DNA from: Lepus europaeus
Lineage: Eukaryota; Chordata; Mammalia; Lagomorpha; Leporidae
Direction of reading: 5' to 3'
Length of the DNA: 64,000 nucleotides
Assembly (NCBI RefSeq): GCF_033115175.1
Contig: NC_084850.1
Coordinates: 114,652,828 to 114,716,827 of the forward strand
Within the stretch, counting starts at the first letter, position 1, and the number at the start of each line of letters is the position of its first letter. This document shows positions 1 through 11,832 of the stretch, piece after piece. The position numbers and the translations under genes are program-made. Under the pieces are notes generated by a model. The model saw only the letters and a program-made list of their open reading frames with translations, was not told the DNA's origin and made no database searches.

Positions 1-223
1 AAAGGCTACTTATTGTCTATTAAAGGTGAAAACCGATATTGTACATCATATTTCTATTACTGTGTAGGTAATCAGATTGTAATACCAAACATTCAGCCAA
101 ACCCTAACAACTTCAACTGTGTTTGCTTAGTAGAATATTTCACGAAGGAGCAGGGATGATATCTAGCATAGATCCAAATGGGGCAATAATGGAGAATAGA
201 TGGTTCCAGTTAATAAAAACAGT

Positions 224-490
224 AAGTGTTGAGACCATGGACTGTTTGGATAGAGTACTTAGAGTTAAATCCCAGCTTTTCACTTGGTGATGATATGACT
301 TTAAGCAAATTACTCAGTTTCAATACACTCAGTATCCTCATCATTAAAATGGGGAAATAATAGGACTGTTGGAAAATTAATAGGCCTATTATGATTATTG
401 TGTGAGTTAATTCATACCATAAACTGAGAAAGAACTTATCACATACTAAGCACCTATTAAGTGAGAGATAGTACTCTTATTGCTCGATTA
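224..490 (-). mobile_element. MIR SINE (ancient), minus orientation
   Basis: The plus strand reads as the reverse complement of MIR: a degraded tRNA-like part, then a stretch equivalent to the conserved core (gcaaattactcagtttc, then tcctcatcattaaaatgggg, then gtgagttaattcat) and the tail side near the 'actaagcacctatta' segment. Family recognised from memory; the copy is many substitutions from consensus. No coding content. Confidence 0.8.
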
Positions 491-1574
491 AGAGCAATAC
501 TGGTAAACAAGACAGCAGAACAATAGTAAAGAGAGAAGTGACCCAAGAGAAGAGGTGATGAGACAAACTGTTTTGCTAAAATGCACTGGAGGGGGTGGTC
601 CTGTAATATCAAGGATAAGGAAGCAACATTTGGTGTAGTAGAACCTATGTTGGGTATCCATAAGATTATTTCCTTTTCTCCCTCAATATAGGGGAAATTG
701 TATTTCTCTGGATTCTGCTGTAAGTTGAATTTTCTGGAAGCAGACTTTGAGACAGTGTTTGGGGTGCATGATATTAAGAAGGATTAACACCTATGGGAGA
801 GAGAAGAAGGGAGCAGCACCGGGCAGCAGGAGGAGCCTGTGTGATGATTTTTCCACTGAAGTTTGCCATAAACCCACACAGCATTGTATCCCCCACCAAT
901 ACTTCTAATGTCATAGAGTACACTGTGATGTACAAGAGGCCAGACTATATAACAATGACCATAGTGATTATATATATATGGTGGTTCCCCAAATTTGTGT
1001 TACTAAGTAGAAAGAATAGAGCCATGTTTACAGATGTTTAATATTCTGTCTGAAGACCAAGAGCTGCTCTCCAGTGTTACAGTCCATTCTGCCTGTTAGG
1101 CCATGAAAATTCAATTTTTCTTTTATTTTGGAGAGGATATCCAAACATACTTCTAAAAGTTGGCAATATATTAAATTAACTTGTAAAACTTCACTGAGTT
1201 TAATACTAACCCTCTTGAGAATGTGGATTTCACAAAGGCTTGCTTCATGTTACCCATTTCTTGCTCATCCACATTTATTAACAACGTATGCTAGTGGATC
1301 CATGGAATTTCCAGACAATTATGTCTTTGGACAGCATTGTGAAAGGGGACAAATGAGTTAACATAACCCTAAAGCAAAACTACAAATAATCAGTTTTGTT
1401 CATTTCATGTGAATACAAACTACTAAAAAAGAATGCATTCACCCTATCACTGCCACAGTATATGTACCTGAGGTTATAGTGGTATGCTCTCACACAGTGA
1501 CCATAACAGGCTAATATTCAGTTGAGTTTGCTGTATTCTACTGTTATGCAAGATCTGTGCAGCTTCTGCAGGGG
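491..1574. other. Unassigned intergenic DNA
   Basis: About 1.1 kb with no recognised repeat or gene. The only local structure is a short (TA)n run near 968-978. Short ORFs here (for example 793-1041) have no recognisable motif and begin in poor context. Confidence 0.5.
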
Positions 1575-1586
1575 CTCGCCTTATGA

Positions 1587-1879
1587 TTTTTTTTTTTTTG
1601 ACAGGCAGAGTGGACAGTGAGAGAGAAAGAGAGAAAGGTTTTTCCATTGGTTCACCCCTCAATGGCCGCTATGGCCGGCGCGGTGCTTCTCCTGGTTTCC
1701 CATGCGGGTGCAGGGCCCAAGGACCTGGGCCATCCTCCACTGCCTTCCCGGGCCACAGCAGAGAGCTAGACTGGCAGGGGAGCAACCGGGACAGAATCCG
1801 GCACCCCGACCGGGACTAGAACCCGGTGTGCCAGCGCCACAGGCAGAGGATTAGCCTATTGAGCTACAGCGGCGCTGGC
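1587..1879 (-). mobile_element. CSINE2 (young rabbit C-type SINE), full length, minus
   Basis: tRNA-derived SINE with its poly(A) end at low coordinates (T-run from 1587) and head at 1879. A perfect 12-bp TSD, ctcgccttatga, is present at 1575-1586 and 1880-1891. On the minus strand the pol III B box (ggttctagtccc) maps to 1812-1823 and the A box (tagctcaatagg) to 1855-1866. The clean TSD and intact promoter boxes mark one of the younger insertions in the window. Confidence 0.95.
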
Positions 1880-1891
1880 CTCGCCTTATGA

Positions 1892-2577
1892 ATTAAATAA
1901 TGATATTATGGGCACAAGCATCCCAAATCCTTTATATTTTGAAACATGACATTAATTCTTGCTTCACACAATCCCTATATGCAATGTTGTTTTTTTTTTG
2001 TTTTTTGTTTTTGTTTTTTTTTTTGTTTTGTTTTTTGTTAATGTATTACTTTGGGTGATGTGGAAAGTCTTGGAAGCTTCTACTCAGCTTTCCCCACTAT
2101 GATAGTCCTTACTCCCACAGATCAAGCACCCTGAGTGTTTGCTAACTCCCAAGTGTGTCAATCACATTTATACATTCAGGTACAAGTGAAATGACCACTA
2201 GGTGGCTTCATGAACCAAATGGACCCATTGTAAGTCAGACTTTAGGCAGTGGTTTATTTGTTACATACCTGCTTACCTGCTGTATGCATTCATTTTAATA
2301 GATAGCAGTCACATAATGATGTTCAGAGTGTCTTAGTATTATTGCTAACCTGGACCCTGTTCAACAATCCTTGAAAAAGTTTTTTTTTCCCCAATGTATA
2401 GTTGGTAAGTAATCATGGAGAAAACATTGCCACTCCCACTCATGTGCTGTGTGATAATCATATCCTCTTAGCTTCTGTCAGTTAAGTGCCTCCATCTGAC
2501 TTTATTCCTTCCAATACTATCATATTCATTGCTATCTGAAAAAAAGTGAGAAGAAAACAATGCTAAAATAGGATGGT
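1892..2577. other. Unassigned DNA with a T-rich tract
   Basis: Mostly unrecognised AT-rich sequence. It contains a low-complexity run of T with interspersed G (about 1989-2038) that could be the remnant of a retroposon tail, but no element body adjoins it. Confidence 0.5.
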
Positions 2578-2900
2578 GGGGCTGGCATTGTGTGTAACTT
2601 ATTAAACTACCGCTTGTGAAACCAGCATTCCATGTTACTAGTTCCAGTATAGGCTTCTCTACCTCTGATCCAACTCCCTGCTAATGTGCCTGAGAAGGCA
2701 ACAGAAGATGGCCCAAGTTCTTGGTTCCCTGCCACCCTTGTGGGAGATCTGGGTGAAGCTCCTGTCTCCTGGCTTTGGCCTGGCCCAGCCATGGCTGTTG
2801 TAGCCATTTGGAGAGTAAGCCAGCAGGTGGAAGATATCTGCCTCTCTGTCCTTCTCTGCAACTGTGGCTTTCAAATAAATAAATAATCTTCCAAAAAAAG
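2578..2900 (+). mobile_element. CSINE (older C repeat), plus
   Basis: Begins with the SINE head (ggggctggcattgtg), runs through the conserved middle (gaagatggcccaagt, near 2704) and ends in tttcaaataaataaataa plus an A-run at about 2900. Head and B-box region are diverged; no clear TSD was found, consistent with an old copy. Confidence 0.85.
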
Positions 2901-4233
2901 TTCTACATCCTCAAATATCCCGTGCAACCTGTCCTAAAGTTGATTTGTATGAGTGACAGTGAGCATAAGAGTCAAGATGTCATCTTGTTTCCTACTTCCT
3001 CTTCATTTTCACTCTTTTCCTACTTTACAAAAAAAAAGGCTTCTCTTTCACTAATCATATTAGGGTTGCCCAGTGGTGTAACTAGTGATAAATTTAACCA
3101 TGGGACAATCCACAGAATTGCTATCCATGTTAAGAAAATTAATGTCATTAATGATTAGGACTCAAATTGTTTTGCAATGTGGGTGATTTCCAATTATTTG
3201 CTGTCAGCAGACTGAAGGAAGTCTCATCTAGTTACTGATAAGTCAGAAATAGTGCAAAGACTTGAGAGATATTGGTATAACATGACTTTATTATCATCAA
3301 TTGATGTTTATGAAGAAGTTTACCTGGCTCTTACACTTATAAAAATGAGGAAAATAAATAGAATAAAATAAATAGCAATAAGTAATATTCAGCTACAGAT
3401 ACATAAATCAATTGAAAAAGCAAAAAAAGCATAATTTGCTTATATTTACAGAAATAGTATATTTCTGATAAATTTTGTAACTTAGGAGATTTATTATTTC
3501 TCACAATTTATAAAATATATATGCTGCTTTGGTATATTATTTGCTAATTGTTTACTAATTTGCTAATTATTTACTAATGGTAATTGCTAACAAAACAGAA
3601 GAAAATTAGCATTAGAGTTCTTTGGTAACAGAAAATTTACAAAAATAATTTCAATGTAGATGCCTATTATTTTGCTGTTGAAACACAAGATAATGTGATC
3701 AATAAAATACTTTAAAATATAAAAAGCATCACATTGTGTTAAGATTATGTGGAAGAAGTGCAATGTTAATATGACTGCAAATAGAAAACAGTTATTACAA
3801 AGCTTCTGATTGTAAAATTAGAGTTTCTTAATGCATTATTTTTCATGATGGTTTGGTTATATCAAACCATTCATTATGATATTTCGATGAGATTAGATAT
3901 TTCAAAAGACAGATACACCATTTATTTTTAAAATGTCAATGTATTCCAAAAATTACATCTTTTGCAACTTTCTAAACTTAGATAATAAAAAGATATTACA
4001 TTATAAATGTGCAATATCTAAAACATTTTCAAAATCCTTTTTAAAGGGACATGAAAAAAAAGTTCATGAAACTGAAACAGAGGGGACAGGCCATCAAAGA
4101 AAAAAAGCATGTCTCCATTTATGTTCTCATTATTTGAAGCGTTTGAAGTGCCATTAGAATACTTCAACTTACTCTGCTTGTGTGTCTTCTGTCTTGCATA
4201 ATGCAGTTCATCGATCACTATTCAATTTCAATA
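2901..4233. other. Unassigned AT-rich DNA
   Basis: About 1.3 kb, strongly AT-rich between 3300 and 4020, with no repeat family or gene that I recognise. The short ORFs at 2922-3158 and 3933-4157 have no motif. Confidence 0.5.
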
Positions 4234-4453
4234 TACAAGGGAACTTTAAAAAATTTATGGAAAATGCAATTCAAAGGTAAATTTGTTTTGTTGCAAAAAA
4301 GGTTTTGAAATACATGCATAAAAGAGATATTCACAAAGTTAATGAAAAATGTGTGTGATGAAAAACCTATGCATGGATTTCACAATCTTTTGCACCAAAA
4401 TAAAGCTATCTTTGAATTCCATTTCTCCATGAACTTTTTCAAGTATCCTGATA
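4234..4453. mobile_element. Short TIR element (mariner-like MITE)
   Basis: About 220 bp with imperfect terminal inverted repeats of about 40 bp. The left end reads gggaactttaaaaaatttat, and the right end reverse-complemented reads aggatacttgaaaaagttca; both continue into a shared attcaaag. The element is bounded by TA/ATA on both sides, the target duplication expected of Tc1/mariner elements. It has no transposase ORF, so it would be non-autonomous. The superfamily is inferred from TIR length and TA flanks; I do not assign a named family. Confidence 0.6.
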
Positions 4454-4538
4454 TACTCAGACCAGCAGAGAAATACAGCCAGTTACTTATCATTAGAGAT
4501 TTTTCTACAAGGCTCAATATCCCTGATAAAAGTAAATT

Positions 4539-4883
4539 GGGGGCTGACGCTGTGGTGTAGTGGGTAAAGCCACCACCTGCAGTGCCGGCATCTCATCTGG
4601 ATATCGGTTGGAGTCCTGGCTGCTCTACTTCCAATCCATCTTCCTGCTAATGTACCTGGGAAAGCATTGAAAGATGGCGCAAGTCCTTCTGCCCCTGCAC
4701 CCATGTGGGAGACTGAGAAGAAACTTTTGGCTCCTGGCTTTGGTCTGGCCCAGCTCCAGCCTTCGTGGCCATTTGTGGAGTGAACCAGCAAATGGAAGAC
4801 CTCTCTCTCTCTCTCTCTCTCTCTCTGCCTCTGCCTCTCTCTGTAACTCTTCCTTTCAAATAAATAAATAAATCTTAAAAAAA
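4539..4883 (+). mobile_element. CSINE, full length, plus
   Basis: Head gggggctgacgctgtggtgt with a recognisable A box (tagtgggtaaa) and weak B box (ggttggagtcc, about 4606). A (CT)n microsatellite lies at about 4801-4828, followed by tttcaaataaataaataaat and an A-run. Complete in length, so intermediate in age. Confidence 0.9.
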
Positions 4884-5038
4884 CTTAAGCTATAAAGTAA
4901 TGATAAAAAGCAGAAATGTAATGAAAATATGAATCTTGCTGGGATATTTCAAAATGTAAATATCTTTCATTTAAAGTAACTCTCACTCTGATGTGTTCAC
5001 AATGAAGTAGCAACATTAGGACAGATCTGTTACCATTT

Positions 5039-5370
5039 TTAAAAGATTTATTTATTTGTTTGAAAGACAAATTACAGGGAGAGAAGAAGAGACAGATAAG
5101 GAGAGAGAGATCTTCCATCTGCTGGTTTACTCTCCAAATGGCCAAAACTCCCAGAGCTGGGCCAAGCTGAAGCCAGGAGCCAGGAACATCATCTGGATCT
5201 CTCGAATGAATGGCAGGGGCCCAAGTACTTGGCCATTTCCCACTGCCTTTCCAGTCTCATTAGCAGAGAGCTAGATTGGAAGTGGAGCAGCCAGGACTCG
5301 AACAGGTGCCCATATAGGATGCAGGTGTCATAGGCAGCATTTTCACCTGTTACACAACAACCCCAACTCC
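5039..5370 (-). mobile_element. CSINE, minus
   Basis: The reversed tail (aaaagatttatttattt) starts near 5041. A GA-rich stretch, the body, and the head (reversed as acaacaaccccaactcc) ending at 5370 follow. Diverged head; no TSD could be confirmed. Confidence 0.85.
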
Positions 5371-6194
5371 AGAAATTGCATTCAAGTTATTTTCTTATCT
5401 TTTTTTTCTGTTTTTCAAGCAATCAAAAACTTTTCAATTCAATTCAATGCTAAACATTTCAGATTTTAGGTTATCTAGATTTATCAACATGAGTTTCAGC
5501 TATTTTTCTTATAGATAGTCTAAGTAAAACTATACATTTTTTGGAAAATAATTTATTCTTAGAACAAGTTTTTTACTGCTTCTGATTTCTTTATGTACCT
5601 TTAATTCATCCAAATGGAAATAATTTTTATACCACCTGTTTTTTTTTTAGTTAGCATGAAAAATTCTGCCACCATGACTTTTGTCTAAATGTTACCAAGC
5701 TCTGACACCAAACAATGACCCAGCAGATCAGTAAAATCAATGAATGGATGAATGATTACATTCCTGTTAAATCTCAATGGTTTTAAATATTTTCTCAAAT
5801 TATATGTGCTAACTATATGGATATATGCTTTATTTATCTATTTTATCTCAATAAATACTTTATTTCTTCTTTCTTGATTATAATATATAACTTTCTTCTC
5901 AGATACTTGCAACCAATCATCTAAGGGCTAGGTCTGACCCAGACAAAATTTGTAGAAAAGGTAAAGCATCAGTTTTCCTCGAGTTTTCATAAAGCTATCA
6001 TTAGTTATTGCCATTCCTTAGCAATCTAGTGATTCACTCTTTCCAACTTCATAAAAAAATCTGTCCTTACAAAATGAAATATTCATGTCTCTTGTCTGAA
6101 TAAAACAAATTTTACAGTAGCTTACAAAATAATTATTATGAACATTCAGATAATAGAAATAATAATACCATTACTATTATTATCACTAATGACA
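5371..6194. other. Unassigned AT-rich DNA
   Basis: No gene or repeat recognised. It contains short homopolymer T runs (near 5401 and 5640) only. Confidence 0.5.
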
Positions 6195-6320
6195 GAATAA
6201 GGCATTTTGTTGAGTGGTTTACATGAATTATATAATTTAACATCCATAGCAATCTCTTGTTTGACAGAATCTCCATTTATCATAGAAAGAAACAGGTTCA
6301 CAACTCCAAACCTTCTCTAG
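6195..6320 (+). mobile_element. MIR fragment, plus
   Basis: The order of elements matches the MIR 3' half: a segment like the 'tttacatgnattatnnnatttaa' core, then a counterpart of the bacc-cattttacagatgaggaaac stretch (atctccatttatcatagaaa). Only about 125 bp is recognisable and divergence is high. Confidence 0.5.
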
Positions 6321-7183
6321 TGTGTCCTTTGTTCTTTTGAGAAGAAATTTTCCCTACATCATTCTGGCCATCAGCTCTACTTCTTTCCCTTTCCACAGTG
6401 GGGAAAGATAGATCTTGGTACCAATTTATGGACTTGGCAATGCTAATGAGTCAAAATTCCACAACTTTGAAAATGCACACTCTACCCTCTTTCTCAGTCC
6501 CCTCTCACAATGAGAAGCAACAATCCTGTATTAGTCCTCCCTACAGACACAAGTTTCTCCTGCAGTAGACTATGCCAACATCTACACTGCTGTGGCCAGG
6601 AGTATCCTTGAGCTCACTATTGCATACACCTAATCCAGGTTCTCTAGCCCAGCTTTTATCAGTAATTAACCTGATATACTGATCTCCATCTGCTGAATGT
6701 CTCTGACTCTCTCAGTTGTTGCTATTTATGGGTAACTCCCAAACTACAAAGATTATAGATATCTGTGGCAAAATCATAATTCAAATTAAAAAATTTGAGC
6801 CTACAGACTGTGCCCTCCTTTATGGCTTTGTCCTTTTAAGGATATCATTTTTTACATTTAATTAGTAGTTAGCAGAAATCTGAAGTTTCTTTATTGTTCT
6901 TCACTGTGGATGCACTTCCATGACAAATTTATTTTAAATCATTTTCTTGAGTACACTATGTCTTAAACTCTTCTGCATTTAAGTATGCATTCTCTTTGTT
7001 TTTATTTTTAATGTAAATAAAAATTAAAATTCAAAAGGAGGCAGGAAATATTTCAGCTGTCTGAGATGCTGAAAGTGTCTTTTAAGTAACTGTTATAAGC
7101 TTCTGTATTAAGTAGGATACTCCAAAATACTGAAAAACATAGACCCCAAGATATATAAATGTCACTTGACCAAACTGGAAGTT
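6321..7183. other. Unassigned DNA
   Basis: No feature recognised in about 860 bp. No ORF of note. Confidence 0.5.
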
Positions 7184-7197
7184 TATTTCACATTCTT

Positions 7198-7612
7198 TTT
7201 TTTAAAAGATTTATTTATTTTAATTTTTAAAAAATTTTTTTCTGACAGGCAGAGTTAGACAGTGAGAGAGAGAGAGAAAGGTCTTCCCTCCGTTGGTCCA
7301 CCCCTGAAATGGCTGCTACGGCCAGCGTGCTGCGCCGATCCAAAGCCAGGAGCCAGGCGCCCCCTCCTGGCCATCAGCTCTGGTCTACCATGTGGGTGCA
7401 GGTCCCAAGGACCTGGGCCATCCTCCACTGCCTTTCCGGGCCACAGCAGAGAGCTGGACTGGAAGAGGAGCAACCGGGACAGAACCCGGCGCCCCAACTG
7501 GGACTAGAACCCAGGGTGCCGGTGCCGCAGGTGGAGGATTAGCCTAGTGAGCCGTGGTGCTGGCCGATTTATTTATTTTTATTTGAAAGTCAGAGTTACA
7601 CAGAGAGAGGAG

Positions 7613-7656
<44 letters not shown>

Positions 7657-7911
7657 CTTCCATCCTCTGGTTCACTCCCCAATTGGCCACAGCGGCTGGA
7701 GCTGCACTGATCCGAAGCCAGGAGCCAGGAGCTTCTTCTGGGTCTCCCACGCGGGTGCAGGGGCACAAGGACTTGGGCCATCTTCTACTGCTTTCCCAGG
7801 CCATAGCAGGGAGCTGGATCGGAAGAGGAGCAGCTGGGACTAGAACCGGCGCCCATATGGGATGCCGGTGCTTCAGGCCAGGGCGTTAACCCGCTGTGCC
7901 ACGCTGGCCCC
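7198..7911 (-). mobile_element. CSINE, minus, split by a later CSINE2
   Basis: Outer element of a nested pair. A 14-bp TSD, tatttcacattctt, is found at 7184-7197 and 7912-7925 and encloses both SINEs, so this copy landed first. Its tail is at 7198-7221 and resumes at 7566. It carries a long (GA)n run at about 7615-7653 and a nearly intact head with B box (gggactagaacc on the plus strand, about 7836). Confidence 0.93.
7222..7565 (-). mobile_element. CSINE2 inserted in the tail of another CSINE
   Basis: Complete CSINE2 flanked by a 14-bp direct repeat, gatttatttatttt, at 7208-7221 and 7566-7579. That repeat is the host SINE's own A/T-rich tail duplicated as target site. The B box is visible on the minus strand (plus-strand gggactagaacc at about 7500-7511). 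It postdates the outer element. Confidence 0.93.
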
Positions 7912-8010
7912 TATTTCACATTCTTATAAAGTCCGGTGGCTGCATGGTTCCTCTCATCAAAATTAAATGGATGAGGGTCAGTTCATCTTGTGACTCTACC
8001 ATGATCTAAG

Positions 8011-8183
8011 CCAGTGTGGTTCAATAGTATGTTTTGCAATGAATAGAATGTAGCCTTTATATTAATTCCTGAAATGTGTCTAGTGTGAAGGAGGAACTTA
8101 ATTTATGATTGTATATATTTTTAATTATTTTCAGTTAAAATAACTAAATATAGCTAATGGCTACCATATCAGATAGTGCAGCT
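8011..8183. mobile_element. Ancient hAT-type DNA transposon remnant
   Basis: The segment resembles a mammalian MER-type non-autonomous hAT element: a middle like 'gaaatgtgtctagtgtga', an AT-rich centre, and an end like 'aatggctaccatatcagata'. I recognise the pattern but not the exact family name. Divergence is high and the boundaries are approximate. Confidence 0.5.
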
Positions 8184-8487
8184 TATAGGCTTTATCAAGC
8201 TAAGCATGCAACTTGTGGAAGGAGGAGAAAAAAAAGGTGGAGGTACAGCCTTTTCTTCAGAGCTTTCACTCAGAAGTGGAACTCATGTTCAGTTAAACTC
8301 CATTGACAGAAACGAATCATACAATCTCACCTATAAGGGTAAATGCAAATATGAACTTATTCAGTGAGTTGTTTCTCAGTCATAGTAGTACAATATGGAA
8401 GGGGAAGTTATCATATTGATCAGGGGAAGTTTCTATTAGTTTACATGAAAATAATTTATAGATTTGCTTTTCTAAAAATTTGTTAGT

Positions 8488-8795
8488 GGGCTGGAGTTAT
8501 TGTATAGCAGGTAAAGATTCCACTTGCTATGCCATCATCCCAAATCAGAATATCAGTACAAGTCCTGGCTACTCTGTTTCTGATCCAGCTTCCTGCTAAT
8601 GTATCTGGACAATCAATAGAAGATGGACTAAGCAGGTGGGCCCCTGCCACCTGTGAGGGATACCTGGAGTTCTTGCCGACTGGCTTCAGCCTGGCCCAGA
8701 CCTGGCTGTTGCATCCCCTTTGAGAGCCAATAGGTGGAAGATTGAGTTCTCCCTCCCTCCCTCCCTTGCTCTGCCTTTCAAATAAATACATAATT
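8488..8795 (+). mobile_element. CSINE (old), plus
   Basis: Begins gggctggagttattg and ends ctttcaaataaatacataat. The body keeps the landmark agaagatgg near 8620. The tail of this copy served as target for the next, oppositely oriented SINE. Confidence 0.87.
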
Positions 8796-8796
8796 G

Positions 8797-9097
8797 GTTT
8801 ATTTATTTATTTATTTGAGAGGTAGAGTTACAGACAATGAGAGGGAGAGACAGAGACACTCCCCAAATGGCCCCAAAGGCTGGAGCTATGCCAATCAAAA
8901 GCCAGGAGCCAGGGGCTTCTTCCCAGTCTCCCATCCAGGTGCAGGGACCCAAGCACTTGGGCCATCCTCCACTGCTTTCCCAGGCCATAGCAGAGAGCTG
9001 TATTGGAAGAAGAGCTGCCAGGACTAGAACCGGCGCCCATATGGGATGCCAGCCCCGCAGGCTGAGGATTAACCTACTGTGCCACAGTGTCAGTCCC
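8797..9097 (-). mobile_element. CSINE, minus, inserted in the tail of the preceding SINE
   Basis: Flanked by the direct repeat cataattg at 8789-8796 and 9098-9105. It contains the reversed B box gggactagaacc-like segment (aggactagaacc, about 9020) and head up to cagtcccc. Younger than the 8488-8795 copy. Confidence 0.88.
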
Positions 9098-9117
9098 CAT
9101 AATTGTTTTAAAATAAA

Positions 9118-9146
9118 TGTTTTTAAAAATTTTTATTTATTTGAAA

Positions 9147-9199
<53 letters not shown>

Positions 9200-9240
9200 T
9201 CTCCCATCAGTTGATTCACTCCCCAGATGGTGATGGCCAT
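9118..9240 (-). mobile_element. CSINE fragment, 5'-truncated, minus
   Basis: Only the 3' end remains: reversed tail (aatttttatttatttgaaaa), a (GA)n run at about 9152-9200 and the 'gattcactccccagatgg' segment. Then the homology stops near 9240. The head with the pol III boxes is missing. Confidence 0.8.
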
Positions 9241-10105
9241 GGGCATTCTACTTTTCTGGTCAGAGTAAATAAGGAAAAAAGAAAATACATGAGAGGAGAG
9301 AATTGGTAAAAAGTTCGAAATGGAGAGGGCATTTTGAGTTTTCTGACACTCATTATGAATCTCATGAGGTAAATAATCCCCTTTCTGTAATAAGCTGCAA
9401 ACAGATGTTTGGAGACATTCGGTGCTGCCGAATTCACCAAGTAGTCATGAAGTTGCAGAACTGACAGAAGTTGTGCTTAAGCAAAAGGACCCAGTAGTAT
9501 CAATATCCCAATACATAAACAGTATGAAAGTAGATATTTCCACAAAAGAAGAAAAGTAGAGGCAAGAAAAGAGTCGGGGAATTTAAAAAATTTTAAATCA
9601 GGAAGGCAGACTGCATTTTAGAATATCAAGTTTACTGAGGGCCATTTTACTAATTAGTGAGTTGTATGGAATAATTTCCTTAACTTCTTTTAGGTCAATT
9701 TTATTTTTTGTAAAACGTAGGATATTAATACTGCCTATTGATTAGTATTCTTTCAGTTGCACATGAAGAAAATCAGTGAAGGCTAACTTGTATCAAGAAG
9801 GTAATTTATCTGTTTGTGGAACTGTGCAAAGCCAGCTTATGGCATTTAGCACACTAAAAGTATATCATTGTGACTCTGTCATTCTTGGTCTTCATACTTA
9901 TGAGTAAGAAGCCTGGGTCATGTGGCTATCCCAGTGATTAAGGGGCAGTTTGTTGTAGTTCATAGTTTCATGAGAATCACATGGCATGGGGGAAGGATGA
10001 TAACTAGAAAATAACAAAACAAAGCAGGATTAAAAATTATATATAGCCAACTAAATCATCTTTATATAATCTTTATGATTATGAAATTCTGAATCCATTA
10101 TATAA
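9241..10105. other. Unassigned DNA
   Basis: No gene or confident repeat. AT-rich towards 10030-10105. Confidence 0.5.
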
Positions 10106-10455
10106 TTTTTAAAAATATATATTTATTTGAAAGGCCGAGCAACAAAGAGAAAGAGAGGGAGAGATGAGAGAGAGCAAGAGAGAGAGGGAGATCAATCTTC
10201 CATCTACTGGTTCACTGCCCAAATGGCTACAACAGCCGGGTCTGGGCCAGGCGGAAGCCACAGCCAGGAACTGCTTCTAGGTCTCCCATATGGGTGGCAG
10301 AGGATCCAAGTACTTGAATCACTTTCTGCTGCTTTTCAAGTCACATTAGTAGGGAGCTGGGTCAGAAGTGGAGCAGCAAGGATTCCCGGTGTTCTGATAT
10401 GGGATGCCAACATCACAGGTGGTGGCTTAACCTACTGTACCACAACACTAGTCCC
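10106..10455 (-). mobile_element. CSINE, full length, minus
   Basis: Reversed tail (aaaatatatatttatttgaa), GA-rich stretch 10137-10192, diverged body, and head ending in ctactgtaccacaacactag/tccc at 10455. No secure TSD. Confidence 0.87.
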
Positions 10456-10896
10456 AACTGTGGAATTTTATGAGTTAAACATCACCAGGGAAAATTATTG
10501 ATCATCTTCACAGGTATTCAGTCTCTTTCATCAAGTTCAGTGTGACATCTATTTGCTATCACAAGCCACAAAATTGATTGTTTATATTGTAGGTTTTAAT
10601 TTAAAAATATTCCTATTTTATAATTTATCCCTTAATCTAAATATCATGTTTCAAATAATATAGTTTTTATTGTGCTTAATTCAGTATCTACGAGTTATTA
10701 AAATATAAATCTCCTAGTTAATTTTAATAAAACTTGTGGAATTTATTTTACTTGAAAAATCAGCAGGTAAGGAGATACACATTTATGAGCAGTAGATGAA
10801 GTATGATAGATTCATTAGGATAAAAATTATTTGAAAAGAGAGGACCCTGGAATGTTATCTAACTATCCTGTTTATAATGCTGCAAGTTCAAATACT
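10456..10896. other. Unassigned AT-rich DNA
   Basis: About 440 bp without a recognised feature. Confidence 0.5.
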
Positions 10897-10910
10897 GGAC
10901 ATTCTTTCTT

Positions 10911-11250
10911 TTTTTTTTTTTAAGATTTATTTATTTATTTGAAAGGCAAAGTTAGAGAAAGGCAGAGGCTGAGAGAGAAAGTGAGACAGAGGTCTTCCAT
11001 CTGTTGGTTCACATCCCTAATGGCTGCAACAGTCGGAGCTGTGGCATTGCAAAACCAGGAGCCTGGGGCTTCTTCCAGGTCTCCCAAGCAGGTGCAGGGG
11101 CACAAGGACTTGGCCATCCTCCACTGCTTTCCCAGGCCGTAGCAGGGAGCTGGATGGGAAGTGAAGCAGCTGAGACTCGAACTGGCGCCCATATGAGATG
11201 CCAGCAATGCAGGCAGAGGCTTTACCCCCTATGACACAGCACTGGCTCCA
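10911..11250 (-). mobile_element. CSINE, full length, minus, with TSD
   Basis: A 14-bp TSD with one mismatch flanks it: ggacattctttctt at 10897-10910 and ggacattccttctt at 11251-11264. The reversed B box gagactcgaact lies at about 11170. It is structurally complete. Confidence 0.92.
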
Positions 11251-11290
11251 GGACATTCCTTCTTATAAGTAGACTATTGTCCCCTGTTAT

Positions 11291-11425
11291 TAATTCAGTC
11301 ATTCAATACATATGCATTGAACATCTGACAGTCCTAGTTGGTGGAGTACATCACTGAATAAATCTGAGAGAAATCATTGCCCACCTGTGGAGCTTACGTT
11401 TTAGTGGAAAGAGAGTGGTAATACA
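11291..11425 (-). mobile_element. L2 LINE 3' end, minus
   Basis: Reads as the reverse complement of the L2 3' end: tcattcaatacatatgcatt, then a counterpart of the 'gagcacctactatg' stretch, then ggagcttacgttttagtgga. Ancient mammalian repeat recognised from memory. Confidence 0.75.
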
Positions 11426-11832
11426 CTGATGCCATTCTAAGAGTTGTAAATTCAAATCCCCACAGGACACATTCAGGAAAGAGACAAAATAAAATGCAGT
11501 GTAAGGTCCATTCAATGCTGTGCCTGTGGCTAAATTGGAAAGTACATGTCGCAACTCATGGTATTCAAATGATTTTTGTTTCTAAAGCATTGTATCAAGT
11601 ATACAAAACAGAATTACCTGTGAAATAACAGGTGACAAATTCTAGATTCCTGCTTCAGATCCAATGCAAATTGCAGCACCAGATTTTCAGCTCTTATTGG
11701 TAAGGAATACACATGCCATTTGCTCTTTACCTCCTCCAATAGGTGTCTGCATTGTGCCTGCATTTGCCATGTCACTTTCTCTCAATATCTTGCCTTAGGT
11801 GAGGACAAACCTCTTTTCCCTTTGTATTTGCT

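Noticed and set aside
1812..1866. tRNA-like A and B boxes as a tRNA gene (also in the other SINE heads)
   Set aside because: They are internal pol III promoters of tRNA-derived SINEs; no complete cloverleaf, and a long non-tRNA body with A-rich tail follows.
4801..4828. Regularly spaced repeats considered as a CRISPR-like array (also the (GA)n and (CT)n runs elsewhere)
   Set aside because: Continuous microsatellites without spacers, in a mammalian genome.
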